This document shows, piece by piece, positions 17,585 through 26,441 of a DNA stretch of 64,000 nt. The position numbers were made by a program, and so were the translations under genes. The notes under the pieces are model-generated. The model was not told where the DNA came from. It made no database searches and worked only from the letters and a program-made list of their open reading frames with translations. Source of the stretch: Loktanella fryxellensis. GTDB lineage: Bacteria > Pseudomonadota > Alphaproteobacteria > Rhodobacterales > Rhodobacteraceae. The stretch lies in the NCBI RefSeq assembly GCF_900110065.1, contig NZ_FOCI01000017.1:1-64000 (forward strand), given 5' to 3'. Every line of letters begins with the position of its first letter. The first letter of the stretch is position 1.

Positions 17585-19071
17585 TCCGCCGAGTGATTTT
17601 CCGTCCTGCCCTTCTGCTGTGCGGCAGCGCCCTCAGTGTCGGCCTGATGCTGGCCACGCCCGCGGCCTTTGCACAGGACGCCCCCACGCCAGACGACCTG
17701 CGCGCCCTGCGCTATTATGTCGAACAGGACGAACAGGCCGCCGTGACGGCAGAGCTGCGCCGCCTGCGCACCGCCTTTCCCGACTGGACGCCGCCGGAGG
17801 ATCCCGCAGCGCTGGTCGGACCCACCGGCGGCCCGGCAGGCGAGGTGGACGACATCTATGCCGCGATCGCCCGTGGCGACGTGGCCGCAGCCCGCCGCAT
17901 GCTGAGCGAGACGCGGCGCAGCTTTCCCGACTGGACGCCGCCCGGGGATATGACCAACCTGCTCGCCACCGCCGAGGCGCAGGGCAAGTTCGACACCGCC
18001 CTGTCGCGCGGCGACGCGGAGGGCGCGTTGCGCATCGGGCTGGCCACGCCGGAACTGCTGCGCTGCACCCGGATCAACAACACCTGGCGGCTGGCCGAAC
18101 TGGAACAGTCGCGGGGCCGCGATGCGGCGGCGCTGGCCGCCTACCGGCAGATCGTGGGGTCCTGCAGCGGCGAATCCGATCTGATCGCCACCATCGAAAA
18201 GGCCGACGCGGTTGCCAGCGAAGCGGATCTGCGCGCGCTGATCACGCTGGCGGGTAACCGCCTGCCCGGATCGCGGGCAGCCCTTGCGGCAGTGCAGTCG
18301 CGCCTGCTGGCGGGTCGCGGCGGGGCGGACGCAGGGTCCGCCGCCACCCCCCCCGCAGCGGCGAAACCGGCAACACCCGCGGCGGCTCCCTCGGCTGGCC
18401 CCGCGCCCGCGCCCGTGGCAGCCCCCGCGGCAGCGCAACCGGCGACCCCTGCCCCCGGCCGGGGCGTCGTCGCGGCAGCGGCGGTCGCAAGCCCCCTGTC
18501 ACGCCTGCCGGCCAGCGGCGACGGACGGGTGGGATCCACCCGCAGCGCCGCCCAGGCGGGGGATTTCCGCGACTGCACAGAGCGCTCGACCAACCCCCGC
18601 TCTCTCGACATCGCGTACGAGCGGGCGTGGTGCGTCTACAACCTCGAACGCCCCCTCGAAGCGCTGGCGCTGTTCACGGCCGCCGCGAACGGGCCGCTGT
18701 CGGGGGTGGTGAAACGCGATGCCCGCTACGGCATGGCGCTGGCGCTGCTGAAGCAGGACATGACCGACGCCGCCTCGCGCATCGCCGCCGAGACGGATTT
18801 CGACACCAGCCAGCGCCGCACGGTCGAGGGAATCATCCTCGATCAGCGCGGTGTGCGCGCCTTTGCGCAGGGCGACTATCCCGCCGCGATCCGCTATCTC
18901 AACGCGTTGGAGACCCTCGACGGCAGTCTGCGCCGCGATTTGGGGCTGCTGCGGGGCTATGCCTATCTCAACGGTGGCGACAAGGCGACGGCGCGTACCC
19001 TGTTCGAGCGGTTGAACAGCGAACTGGAAACCCCCGAAAGTCGTGCCGGCCTGCGGGCGAGCCGGTCATGA
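17569..19071 (+). CDS. Periplasmic repeat protein of the cellulose operon (TPR-like)
   Basis: 500 residues, signal peptide 1-36 (AFA-QD). Residues ~45-145 contain two copies of a ~49-residue helical unit, each ending in FPDWTPP (70-76 and 119-125). A low-complexity Ala/Pro linker spans ~251-300. The C-terminal ~190 residues contain TPR-like helices (AYERAWCVYNLERPLEALALFTAA and GDYPAAIRYLNALETL). There is no beta-barrel, so it is not a full BcsC. It may scaffold BcsB/BcsZ or partner an unlinked outer-membrane pore. It starts inside bcsZ (16-nt overlap), so it belongs to the operon. Function unknown beyond that. Confidence 0.85.
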   Translation: MRTAVIRRVIFRPALLLCGSALSVGLMLATPAAFAQDAPTPDDLRALRYYVEQDEQAAVTAELRRLRTAFPDWTPPEDPAALVGPTGGPAGEVDDIYAAIARGDVAAARRMLSETRRSFPDWTPPGDMTNLLATAEAQGKFDTALSRGDAEGALRIGLATPELLRCTRINNTWRLAELEQSRGRDAAALAAYRQIVGSCSGESDLIATIEKADAVASEADLRALITLAGNRLPGSRAALAAVQSRLLAGRGGADAGSAATPPAAAKPATPAAAPSAGPAPAPVAAPAAAQPATPAPGRGVVAAAAVASPLSRLPASGDGRVGSTRSAAQAGDFRDCTERSTNPRSLDIAYERAWCVYNLERPLEALALFTAAANGPLSGVVKRDARYGMALALLKQDMTDAASRIAAETDFDTSQRRTVEGIILDQRGVRAFAQGDYPAAIRYLNALETLDGSLRRDLGLLRGYAYLNGGDKATARTLFERLNSELETPESRAGLRASRS

Positions 19072-19225
19072 TGCGCAGCCGCGCCCCACGGGCTGCGGCG
19101 CCCGACGTCGCAGGTGGGACCGCGCCATCAATGCCTTGCTGCTGCCACAAAGCGGCTGCAATCGGACGGCATGCTCCTGCACACCACCGCAACCGCCATG
19201 CGGGTTCCCCGCCGGGGGGGTCGCG

Positions 19226-20254
19226 ATGACGCTGCCAGTGGACGACATGACAACTTCGGAGAAACCGATGCGCATCCTTGCCGTGGACGACGAGCCCTTC
19301 ATCCGCGAACTGCTGCCGCTGTTCACCGCCCGCGCCGGATTTCGCGACGTGGCGACGGCAGACGGCGGCAACACGGCACTGCAGATGATCGCCGCAGCTG
19401 AACAGCCCTTCGACTGTTTCCTGCTGGACGTGAACATGCCGGGCATGGACGGCATCACGCTGTGCCGCCGGATCCGCGCCCTGCCCGGTCACGACCGGAC
19501 GCCGGTGATCGTGTTGACGGCGATGAACGACCGAGACGACGTGGCGCGGGCATTCGCAGTCGGCGCGACCGATTACGTCACCAAGCCCTTCGACCTCGTG
19601 GCGCTCGGCGCCCGGCTGGAAGCGGCCCGCGACCTGCGCGCGGCCCAGCTTTCGTCTGGTGCGATGGCGCCCTGTGCGCCGGACATCGTGCAGGGACGCG
19701 CGCTCGACCGGGTCGCGTTCGCCAATTATCTGGCGCAACTGGCCCGTGGCACGACCGGACAGACACAGGTGTTCGCCATCGCACTGGCCGAAATCGCCGT
19801 CCTGCAGCTGCCGGGCCACATCCTGGGCCTGACCGCCGCCACCAACCGGCTGACGCAGGCGATCGACACGGCACTGGGTGGATCGGGCTATTTCATGACG
19901 CCGACCGGACCGGGCACGCTGGTCGTGGCCACCGATGCCAGCGCCGCCTTGCCGGTGGCCCGGATCGAGGCGCTGGTGCAGGCCGCACTGGACGCGGTCC
20001 GCACCGCCGAGGCGACGGTGATGGAAACGCCCCGGCTGGTCATCAGAACCGGCCGTGGCGTCATGCCGGAAGCGTCCGATCAGGCTGACATCGATGCCGT
20101 GATCGATCGGGCGGCTGCGCAGCTGGATGGTCCGGCCACGCCGCAGCGCCGCTGGACGGCACCGTTCGCCTTGTTCGCACGGCGTCCCGCCGCGCCGCGC
20201 GCCGCGCAGCCGAGCAGTGCACGCATCGCACCGCAGGGCCTGTCGCGGGCCTGA
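19226..20254 (+). CDS. Response regulator with degenerate GGDEF-like output domain
   Basis: 342 residues. The receiver domain (about 15-135) is complete: acidic pair D21-D22, phosphoacceptor D68 in LLDVNMPGMDG, T98 and K120. From ~158 to 260 the sequence follows the GGDEF pattern: LDRVAFANYLAQL where NRRAF...L is expected, a hydrophobic strand VFAIALAEI where LDIDHFK should be, and GPGTL at 228-232 in place of GGDEF. The catalytic and metal residues are gone, so it cannot make c-di-GMP but might bind a nucleotide or a partner. Start ATG 19226 follows a G-run; ATGs at 19247 and 19268 are possible. It follows the bcs genes by 154 nt on the same strand. The pseudo-GGDEF reading is mine. Confidence 0.8.
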   Translation: MTLPVDDMTTSEKPMRILAVDDEPFIRELLPLFTARAGFRDVATADGGNTALQMIAAAEQPFDCFLLDVNMPGMDGITLCRRIRALPGHDRTPVIVLTAMNDRDDVARAFAVGATDYVTKPFDLVALGARLEAARDLRAAQLSSGAMAPCAPDIVQGRALDRVAFANYLAQLARGTTGQTQVFAIALAEIAVLQLPGHILGLTAATNRLTQAIDTALGGSGYFMTPTGPGTLVVATDASAALPVARIEALVQAALDAVRTAEATVMETPRLVIRTGRGVMPEASDQADIDAVIDRAAAQLDGPATPQRRWTAPFALFARRPAAPRAAQPSSARIAPQGLSRA

Positions 20255-20832
20255 GACCCGCTCTTGCCGCTACCGCGGACCAAGCCCGCGCGGCGCCGAT
20301 CGCGGCGGTGACGGCCATGCGAATAGCCCGGGGCGCGATGACCCTGCGTGGCATGCCATTGGCCGTCAAATCAGTCGTGCGCCGTGACGGGCGGTCCCGC
20401 GCCGTGTGGAGGCGGTTCACCTGTCTTGGCCAGAGGCAGCCCGTGCACCGCGCACATCGCCACCGATCACGGTGGGTCAGATCACGGGCTGGCCGACCCC
20501 TCGTCGTGGTAGCGGTGGCGGGACTCGAACCCGCACTCGGTCAGGAAAGCGATTTTAAGTCGCTCGTGTCTACCATTCCACCACACCGCCCCATCCGACG
20601 AGGCTCCGCGCCTGCGGCTGCGATACCGCAAGGTCTGGATCGTCCGCAAGGCCGCCTGCAACGCGCTCCACGCGGCCCCCGTGCGACGACAGCTACTGGC
20701 CATGCCCCCCGGCGGCAAGGGGATTGCCACGCAATCCGCCGGCAACCCCCGCTCCGACCGGCGCGCCGGGGGTATGCCAAGAGAGCAGTAGACGCGCCTT
20801 GACTGCGGCCCGACGGGCCGCACCTATGGCGC
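20255..20832. other. Protein-free stretch around tRNA-Leu
   Basis: Apart from the tRNA at 20507-20590 I see no gene. Open frames here cross the tRNA or are Arg/Pro-rich without a ribosome site. No clear terminator for the upstream response regulator is visible. Confidence 0.4.
20507..20590 (-). tRNA. tRNA-Leu (anticodon UAA)
   Basis: On the minus strand the cloverleaf folds: acceptor GGCGGTG pairs with CACCGCT (first pair G-U), discriminator A, and an encoded CCA end at 20509-20507. The D-arm has GGAATGGTAGAC, and the TPsiC arm GCGGGTTCGAGTCCCGC is perfect. The anticodon stem AGCGA/TCGCT encloses loop CTTAAAA with anticodon TAA at 20557-20555. The long variable arm (CTTTCCTGACCGAGT region) is typical of leucine tRNAs. 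It reads the rare UUA codon. Confidence 0.96.
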
Positions 20833-21570
20833 ATGTTCCCGATCCGCGATCACAACCCGTCCAGCCGCACGCCATGGGTGTCGCACGCGCTGATCGTGGC
20901 GAATGTCGCGATCTGGCTGTGGACCGCCGTGGCGATCACCGACGAGACGGCGTTGTGGTCGCTCTATTACGACTACGCGCTGATCCCCGCCCTGCTGACC
21001 GGGGGCGAGGGGTTGACCGGGCTGCTGACTGCGATGTTCCTGCATGCGGGCCCGCTGCATCTGGCAGGCAACATGCTGTTCCTGTTCATCTTCGGCGACA
21101 ACCTGGAGGATCGGATGGGGCATGTGCCCTTCGCGCTGTTCTATGCCGCCTGCGGTGTGGCGGCGGGGCTGGCGCAAATCGCCGTCGATCCGTGGTCCGC
21201 CGTGCCGACCGTGGGCGCATCTGGGGCCATCGCAGGGGTGATGGGTGGATACCTGTTGCTGTTTCCGCGCGCGCGGGTCGACATGCTGCTGGTGCTGATC
21301 GTGATCTTCAAGGTGATCCCGATCCCCGCGTGGCTCCTGCTGGGCCTGTGGTTCGCGCTGCAGGTCTGGGGCGGGCTGGGGCCGCAGGCGGACGCAGGCG
21401 TGGCATACGCCGCGCATGTCGGCGGCTTCGTGGCCGGCATCGCCCTGACGCTGCCGCTGTGGCTGAGACTCGGCGGGCCACGGTTCTGGCAGGCGACCGA
21501 TGGCCACCCGCCGCACCCGGCGGCCGCACCCATCGGTCCCGGCCGCGTGCCGCTGGTGCGCCGGCGCTGA
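20833..21570 (+). CDS. Rhomboid-family intramembrane serine protease
   Basis: 245 residues with about six to seven transmembrane segments. The catalytic serine is S130 in GASGAIAG, and the catalytic histidine is H195 in YAAHVGGFVAG. N80 in HLAGNMLFLFIFGDN completes the rhomboid signature, so it is a likely active protease cutting transmembrane substrates in the inner membrane. The last ~30 residues are Pro-rich and cytoplasmic. It stands alone, ending 6 nt from the convergent phosphatase gene. The substrate cannot be inferred. Confidence 0.95.
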   Translation: MFPIRDHNPSSRTPWVSHALIVANVAIWLWTAVAITDETALWSLYYDYALIPALLTGGEGLTGLLTAMFLHAGPLHLAGNMLFLFIFGDNLEDRMGHVPFALFYAACGVAAGLAQIAVDPWSAVPTVGASGAIAGVMGGYLLLFPRARVDMLLVLIVIFKVIPIPAWLLLGLWFALQVWGGLGPQADAGVAYAAHVGGFVAGIALTLPLWLRLGGPRFWQATDGHPPHPAAAPIGPGRVPLVRRR

Positions 21571-21576
21571 GCGGGC

Positions 21577-22365
21577 TCAATCCTTGCGGATGACCTTGGC
21601 GAAGGGGGCGAAGATGTCGTTGTTGGCGCAGATCACCGTGCCGTCGGCCAGCGGATCGCCGTCCTTGGTCAGCGATTCCACGATCGCCCCCGCCTCGCGC
21701 GCGATGACGAGGCCTGCGGCCATGTCCCACGGCTTCAGCCGGCGTTCCCAAAACCCGTCGTAGCGACCGGCAGCGACATAGGCGAGGTCCAGCGCCGCCG
21801 CACCGAAACGGCGCACGCCGGACACCGCAGGCAGCAGACGCGCCAGATCCTGCAACGTCTCCGGCAGGTCGCTGCGACCGGCGAACGGCAGACCCGTGGC
21901 GAACAGCCCGTCGATTAGCCGGTGACGCCCCGATACGCGCATGCGGGATTCGTTCATGAAGGCACCGCCGCCCTTTTCCGCATAGAACATCTCGTCCTTG
22001 ACCGGATCGTAGATCACGCCCGCGACGGCCTGCCCCTTGTGTTCCAGCGCGATCGAGACGGCCCAGTGCGGCAGGCCGTGCAGAAAGTTCGTGGTGCCGT
22101 CCAGCGGATCGACGATCCAGCGGCGGGTCGGATCCTCGCCCGCGATCTTGGCCCCCTCCTCGCCCAGAAAGCCATAGCTGGGGCGGGCATGCATCAACTC
22201 GTTGCGGATCGTCTCTTCGGCCTGGCGGTCGGCGCGGGTCACGAAATCGCCGGGGCCCTTGGTGCTGACCTGCAACTGCTCGACCTCGCCGAAGTCCTTG
22301 AGCAGGGCGCGGCCTGCCTTGCGGGCCGTCTTCATCATCACGTTCAGGTTCGCACTGCCAGCCAT
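21577..22365 (-). CDS. suhB: Inositol monophosphatase family protein (SuhB-like)
   Basis: 262 residues of the lithium-sensitive phosphatase family. Metal-binding motif 1 (EE at 69-70), motif 2 DPLDGTTNF (D86, D89) and the C-terminal WDMAAG motif are intact. It hydrolyses inositol-1-phosphate or related sugar phosphates; in proteobacteria SuhB also has an RNA polymerase/ribosome maturation role. It is convergent with the rhomboid gene and divergent from the GGDEF-EAL gene. The family is certain; the exact substrate is not. Confidence 0.93.
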   Translation of the reverse strand: MAGSANLNVMMKTARKAGRALLKDFGEVEQLQVSTKGPGDFVTRADRQAEETIRNELMHARPSYGFLGEEGAKIAGEDPTRRWIVDPLDGTTNFLHGLPHWAVSIALEHKGQAVAGVIYDPVKDEMFYAEKGGGAFMNESRMRVSGRHRLIDGLFATGLPFAGRSDLPETLQDLARLLPAVSGVRRFGAAALDLAYVAAGRYDGFWERRLKPWDMAAGLVIAREAGAIVESLTKDGDPLADGTVICANNDIFAPFAKVIRKD

Positions 22366-22516
22366 CGGGGCCTCCGGTCATGGATCAAGGGCGGCGTATA
22401 GGGTGCCGCATCCGTTCGCACAAGGTCGCACGGGGATCGGGGCCATGCCGGCCGGCGTTAAGTGAATCTTCTTGCCCCTGCGTCCATAGATGATGGCGAT
22501 ATGACCCGAGGATGCC

Positions 22517-24436
22517 GTGCTGGACCGCCTGAAGAACCGATTCCTGTTCGAGACGCGCTTGACGCTGCATATCGTGCGGCGTGACCGGTTGCGCAGGCTC
22601 AGCCTGTTGCCGGTGCTTGGCGGGGCGTTGCTGGTGGCGGGTGATGTCCAGCGGATGTGCATCGTCGCACTGCTCGCCGCGACCAGCGAGGTGACGATGG
22701 CCGTGGCGGGGGCAGGTGTGCCGATCGACCGGCCGGGCATCGGTTTGCGACGCTGCATCGCGGTCTGGGTCGCCACCATTGCATCCACCCTCGCGTATCT
22801 GTCGGCGGCCTGGGTGATGACCGACGGGCATAGCAGTGCCATGCTGATCGGCGCCTGCCTGTGGATGTTCGGCGTCCTCGTGCACATCTCGAACTCCTTC
22901 GTCACCGTACCCATCTATAACTGGAGCATGCTGATCCCGTCCGGCTTTTGCGTGGCCGCGATCATCCACGACGTGTTCGACGAACCGGTCACCGCGCCGA
23001 TGCCGATGGAAGGCTGGGTGCTCGCCGGTCTGCTGCTGGTCTATTTCACGAACACCGTGATGACGACGCAGCGCCAGAACGACACGCAACACGCGTTCGA
23101 GACGATGCGCGATCTGGCCAACCGGCGCCTGACAGAACTCGAGGACATCGCCAGCCGCGATCTTCTGACCGGACTGCCGAACAGGCGGGTCTTCGACCGC
23201 ATCGCGCAGGACAGCCTGCAGGCGGATCGCGCCGGATCAGGCGCGGTCTTTCTGATCAATCTGAACGGCTTTCGCCCGATCAACGAAAGCTACAGTCAGG
23301 CCGCAGGCGATGCCGTCCTGATCGAGGTGGCCTGCCGTCTGCGCGGCCTGCTGATGGACAGCGGCATCGTGGCGCGCATGGACGCCGACACCTTCGCAGC
23401 CCTGATTCCGGGACCGTCCGACACGGCCGGGCAATTGCGCATCGCGGCCGACGTACAGACGGCGATCTGCCAGCCCATCACCTTCGAGGACCGCCAGCTT
23501 CAGGTGGCGGCCAGCGTCGCGATCGCCCCGGTCCGGGCGAACCCGTCGCTGGCGGCACTGATGCAGCAGGCCGAACAGGCGATGGACCGGGCCAAGGCCA
23601 CGCTGGACCGGCCCGTCGTGATCTATGATCCCACCCGCTTTCCACCGCGCCCGACGCTGGACGACCGGGCGCGGATCGGGGCCGCGATGCAGGCGGATCA
23701 GATCGTTCCGTTCTATCAACCGCAGGTCGACATCGCCACGGGCCGCGTCACGGGGCTGGAGGCGCTGGCCCGCTGGGTGATGCCCGACGGTCGCGTGCTG
23801 TCGCCGGGGTCGTTCCTGCCGTCGATCCGGGACCTCGGCCTGCAGGCCGATTTCCAGCACCAGATCCTGCGCCACGTGCTGCAGGACATGCAGCACCTGC
23901 GCGATCTGGGCCTTCTGCCCGACCAGATCTCGGTCAACCTGTCAGAGGTGACGCTGGCGACCACGTCGGGGCGCGGAGCGCTGATCGCGGCCGTCGCGCG
24001 TCACCCGGACCTGCGCCCACATCTGATGTTCGAAGTGACCGAGGACATCTTCATCGCGCGGGCGGGGCGCATGATCCAGGAATCGATCAGCCTGCTGCGC
24101 ATGACCGGCGTGCGGATCGCGCTGGACGATTTCGGGACCGGCTTCGCCTCGTTCCAGCACCTTCAGGAACTCGAATGCGACGAATTGAAGCTGGACAGCA
24201 CGTTCGTGCGGCGGTTGGGACAGGACCCAACGGCAGAGGTCCTGATCAAGGCGTTCCTCGACATGGGGCGTGGTCTGGAACTGGCCGTCGTCGCCGAAGG
24301 GGTCGAGACGCGGCAACAGCTGGACATGCTGCATGCGCTGGGCTGCCGGACGGTGCAGGGCTATTACTATTCGCCCGCCCGGCCGCTAGGCGACGTCATC
24401 GGAATGCTGCAGTCGGGCATCGCAAGTGCCGCCTGA
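22517..24436 (+). CDS. Membrane GGDEF-EAL protein, probable c-di-GMP phosphodiesterase
   Basis: 639 residues. About five hydrophobic segments lie in residues 25-180, then a linker, a GGDEF domain (~210-370) that begins well (RDLLTGLPNRRVFD) but has DADTF in place of GGDEF and NLNGFRPINES at the metal site, then a full EAL domain (~380-630). The EAL residues are all there: EALARW, SVNLSEV, FEVTED, DDFGTGFASF, LKLD, AEGVET and VQGYYYSPA. So it should degrade c-di-GMP, with the GGDEF part perhaps regulatory. The start is GTG 22517 behind GAGG. It lies 2.3 kb from the cellulose cassette on the same strand and is a plausible counterpart to the cyclase at 9211, but that link is inference. Confidence 0.93.
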   Translation: MLDRLKNRFLFETRLTLHIVRRDRLRRLSLLPVLGGALLVAGDVQRMCIVALLAATSEVTMAVAGAGVPIDRPGIGLRRCIAVWVATIASTLAYLSAAWVMTDGHSSAMLIGACLWMFGVLVHISNSFVTVPIYNWSMLIPSGFCVAAIIHDVFDEPVTAPMPMEGWVLAGLLLVYFTNTVMTTQRQNDTQHAFETMRDLANRRLTELEDIASRDLLTGLPNRRVFDRIAQDSLQADRAGSGAVFLINLNGFRPINESYSQAAGDAVLIEVACRLRGLLMDSGIVARMDADTFAALIPGPSDTAGQLRIAADVQTAICQPITFEDRQLQVAASVAIAPVRANPSLAALMQQAEQAMDRAKATLDRPVVIYDPTRFPPRPTLDDRARIGAAMQADQIVPFYQPQVDIATGRVTGLEALARWVMPDGRVLSPGSFLPSIRDLGLQADFQHQILRHVLQDMQHLRDLGLLPDQISVNLSEVTLATTSGRGALIAAVARHPDLRPHLMFEVTEDIFIARAGRMIQESISLLRMTGVRIALDDFGTGFASFQHLQELECDELKLDSTFVRRLGQDPTAEVLIKAFLDMGRGLELAVVAEGVETRQQLDMLHALGCRTVQGYYYSPARPLGDVIGMLQSGIASAA

Positions 24437-24535
24437 CGGATGGAGCGCGACGGGTGCCGCACGACCGGGGGTCCACGGCGCGACGATGTGCGCGTGCCAC
24501 CGGCCGGGCATCCGCAGGACCGGCACAGGCGTGCC

Positions 24536-25441
24536 TCAACCGCGCTGCATCCGCACCGCCTCTTGCCGGGCCAGACGCGTCACATGGTCCAGATAGGGCA
24601 TCCCCGCGTCCTGCGTCCGCGTCGCGGCATACAGGGTGCGCGTGATGCCCTGCGCGGTCAGCGGCCGCGTGACATAGTCCGCGTTATAGCGCACCTGCCG
24701 CACCACCCAGTCGGGCAGCACCGCGACACCGCGATTGGAGGCCACCAGCAGCAGGATCATCGCCGTCAGTTCCACCTGCCGCAGCGCCAGCGGTTCCACC
24801 CGCGCGGGCGTCAGCAATTCGGTGAACACATCCAGCCGTCGGCGATCCACCGGATAGGTGATCAGCGTCTGGTCGGCGAAATCCACGGCCTCGATCACCG
24901 CCTTTTGCGCCAGCGGGTTGACAGCCGCCGCGACGAACACCGGTTCGTAGTCGAAGATCGGCGTGAATGCGATGCCGTCGATCACCTCCGGATCAGACGA
25001 GATGACGAGGTCCACCTCCTCGCGCCGCAGAGCCGGCAGGGCGTCGAAGGCGAGGCCGGGGCGGATGTCCACGTCGACCTCGGGCCAGGATTTGCGGAAG
25101 GTATCCAGCACCGGCATCAGCCATTCGAAACAGGCGTGGCATTCGATCGCGATGTGCAACCGCCCCGCGCGTCCCGCCACCAGCCCGTCGAACTCCGCCT
25201 CCAGCGCCGCGACCTGCGGCAGGATCGCCTCGGCCGCGGCCAGCAGCTTCATCCCCGCCGCAGACAGACGCAGCGGCTTGGTGCGGCGCACGAACAGCTC
25301 GACCCCGGCCTGATCCTCGATCCCCTTGACCTGATGCGACAGGGCCGACTGCGTAATGCCCAGCAGGTCCGCCGCATGGGACAGCCCGCCCGTGTCGTGG
25401 ATCGCCTTGATCGTGCGCAGGTGACGGAATTCGATATGCAT
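24536..25441 (-). CDS. metR: LysR-family methionine regulator MetR
   Basis: 301 residues. N-terminal LysR helix-turn-helix (about 1-60: FRHLRTIKAIHDTGGLSHAA, ITQSALSHQVKGIEDQAG), then the co-inducer domain. The HLRTI...ALSHQ...GVELFVRR pattern is characteristic of MetR. The start ATG at 25441 is chosen because a GAGGAAG ribosome site precedes it; an open frame continues 48 nt upstream through the MetR box region. It is divergent from metF, the standard MetR-target arrangement, with homocysteine as the usual co-inducer. Confidence comes from similarity, neighbour and operator together. Confidence 0.92.
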   Translation of the reverse strand: MHIEFRHLRTIKAIHDTGGLSHAADLLGITQSALSHQVKGIEDQAGVELFVRRTKPLRLSAAGMKLLAAAEAILPQVAALEAEFDGLVAGRAGRLHIAIECHACFEWLMPVLDTFRKSWPEVDVDIRPGLAFDALPALRREEVDLVISSDPEVIDGIAFTPIFDYEPVFVAAAVNPLAQKAVIEAVDFADQTLITYPVDRRRLDVFTELLTPARVEPLALRQVELTAMILLLVASNRGVAVLPDWVVRQVRYNADYVTRPLTAQGITRTLYAATRTQDAGMPYLDHVTRLARQEAVRMQRG

Positions 25442-25473
25442 CTGCAAATCTTCCTCATGATGATCGTGAGAAT

Positions 25474-25490
25474 TATGAATTTGCTTCATA
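25474..25490. promoter_or_regulatory. MetR box between metR and metF
   Basis: TATGAA-TTTGC-TTCATA is a perfect six-base inverted repeat that contains the MetR consensus TGAANNNNNTTCA at 25476-25488. It lies 33 nt from the metR start and 49 nt from the metF start, in the AT-rich centre of the divergent region. The match is seen; the consensus is established for enterobacterial MetR; use by this protein is inferred. Confidence 0.8.
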
Positions 25491-25538
25491 TGAACAGAGA
25501 TGCGAAAGAGGGCAAGACATCAGCACAGGACCGCCGCC

Positions 25539-26405
25539 ATGACCCGCCCCCGGATTTCGTTCGAATTCTTTCCGCCCAAGAACCTCGAAGGATCGTTCAG
25601 GCTGTGGGATTGCGTCAACGTGCTGGCCCCGCTGGGGCCCGAATTCGTGTCCGTCACCTATGGCGCCGGCGGCACCACGCGACAACTGACGCACGAGGCG
25701 GTGACGACCATCGACAAGACCACCGGGCTGAAGGTCGCGGCGCACCTGACCTGCGTGGACGCGACCCGTGCCGAAACGCTGGCCATCGCCGAGGAATATG
25801 CGGCCGCCGGAATCACCGACATCGTCGCCCTGCGCGGCGATGCGCCCAAGGGCGCGGCGACGTTCACGCCACACCCGGACGGCTTTGCGTCCTCCGTCGA
25901 TCTGATCGCGGCGCTGGCCGAGACGGGCAAGTTCACCCTGCGCGTCGGCGCCTATCCTGAAAAGCACCCGGAAGCGGCCAGTCAGGACGCCGACGTGGCG
26001 TGGCTGAAGCGCAAGATCGACGCGGGCGCCGTCGCCGCGATCACGCAGTTCTTTTTCGAGGCGGACACCTATTTCCGCTTCCGCGATACCTGTGCGGCGG
26101 CGGGCATCACCGCGCCGATCATTCCGGGCATACTGCCGGTGGAAAACTGGAAAGGCGCGGCCCGCTTTGCCGCCGCCACCGGCACCCACGTGCCCCCCGC
26201 ACTGGCCGCGCAGTTCGAGGCGGCAGTGGCAGACGGCACCGCCGATCAGCTGGCGACCCGCCACGCGACGGACCTGTGCACCGCACTGGTGGCGGGCGGT
26301 GTGGATCACCTGCATTTCTACACGCTGAACAAGCCGCAGCTGACCCGCGACGTGTGTGCGGCCCTCGGCATCGGGCCAGACCCGCGGTTGCAAAGCGTCG
26401 CCTGA
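25539..26405 (+). CDS. metF: Methylenetetrahydrofolate reductase MetF
   Basis: 288 residues. It reduces 5,10-methylene-THF to 5-methyl-THF, the methyl donor for methionine synthesis, using FAD. Seen: the N-terminal ISFEFFPPK (catalytic Glu region), SVTYGAGGT, HLTCVDATRAET, and IVALRGDAPKG in the TIM barrel. ATG 25539 gives the usual MTRPRISFEFFPPK start; the frame is open 39 nt further up. It is divergent from metR across a MetR box. Closely followed by a thioesterase gene (36-nt gap), which may be co-transcribed. Confidence 0.96.
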   Translation: MTRPRISFEFFPPKNLEGSFRLWDCVNVLAPLGPEFVSVTYGAGGTTRQLTHEAVTTIDKTTGLKVAAHLTCVDATRAETLAIAEEYAAAGITDIVALRGDAPKGAATFTPHPDGFASSVDLIAALAETGKFTLRVGAYPEKHPEAASQDADVAWLKRKIDAGAVAAITQFFFEADTYFRFRDTCAAAGITAPIIPGILPVENWKGAARFAAATGTHVPPALAAQFEAAVADGTADQLATRHATDLCTALVAGGVDHLHFYTLNKPQLTRDVCAALGIGPDPRLQSVA

Positions 26406-26441
26406 CACGGCAGCCTGCGGCGAACAGCCGAAGGACCTGCC

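Noticed and set aside
25442-25538. SAM riboswitch ahead of metF
   Set aside because: The spacer is too short and lacks a conserved SAM aptamer core. A MetR box explains regulation.
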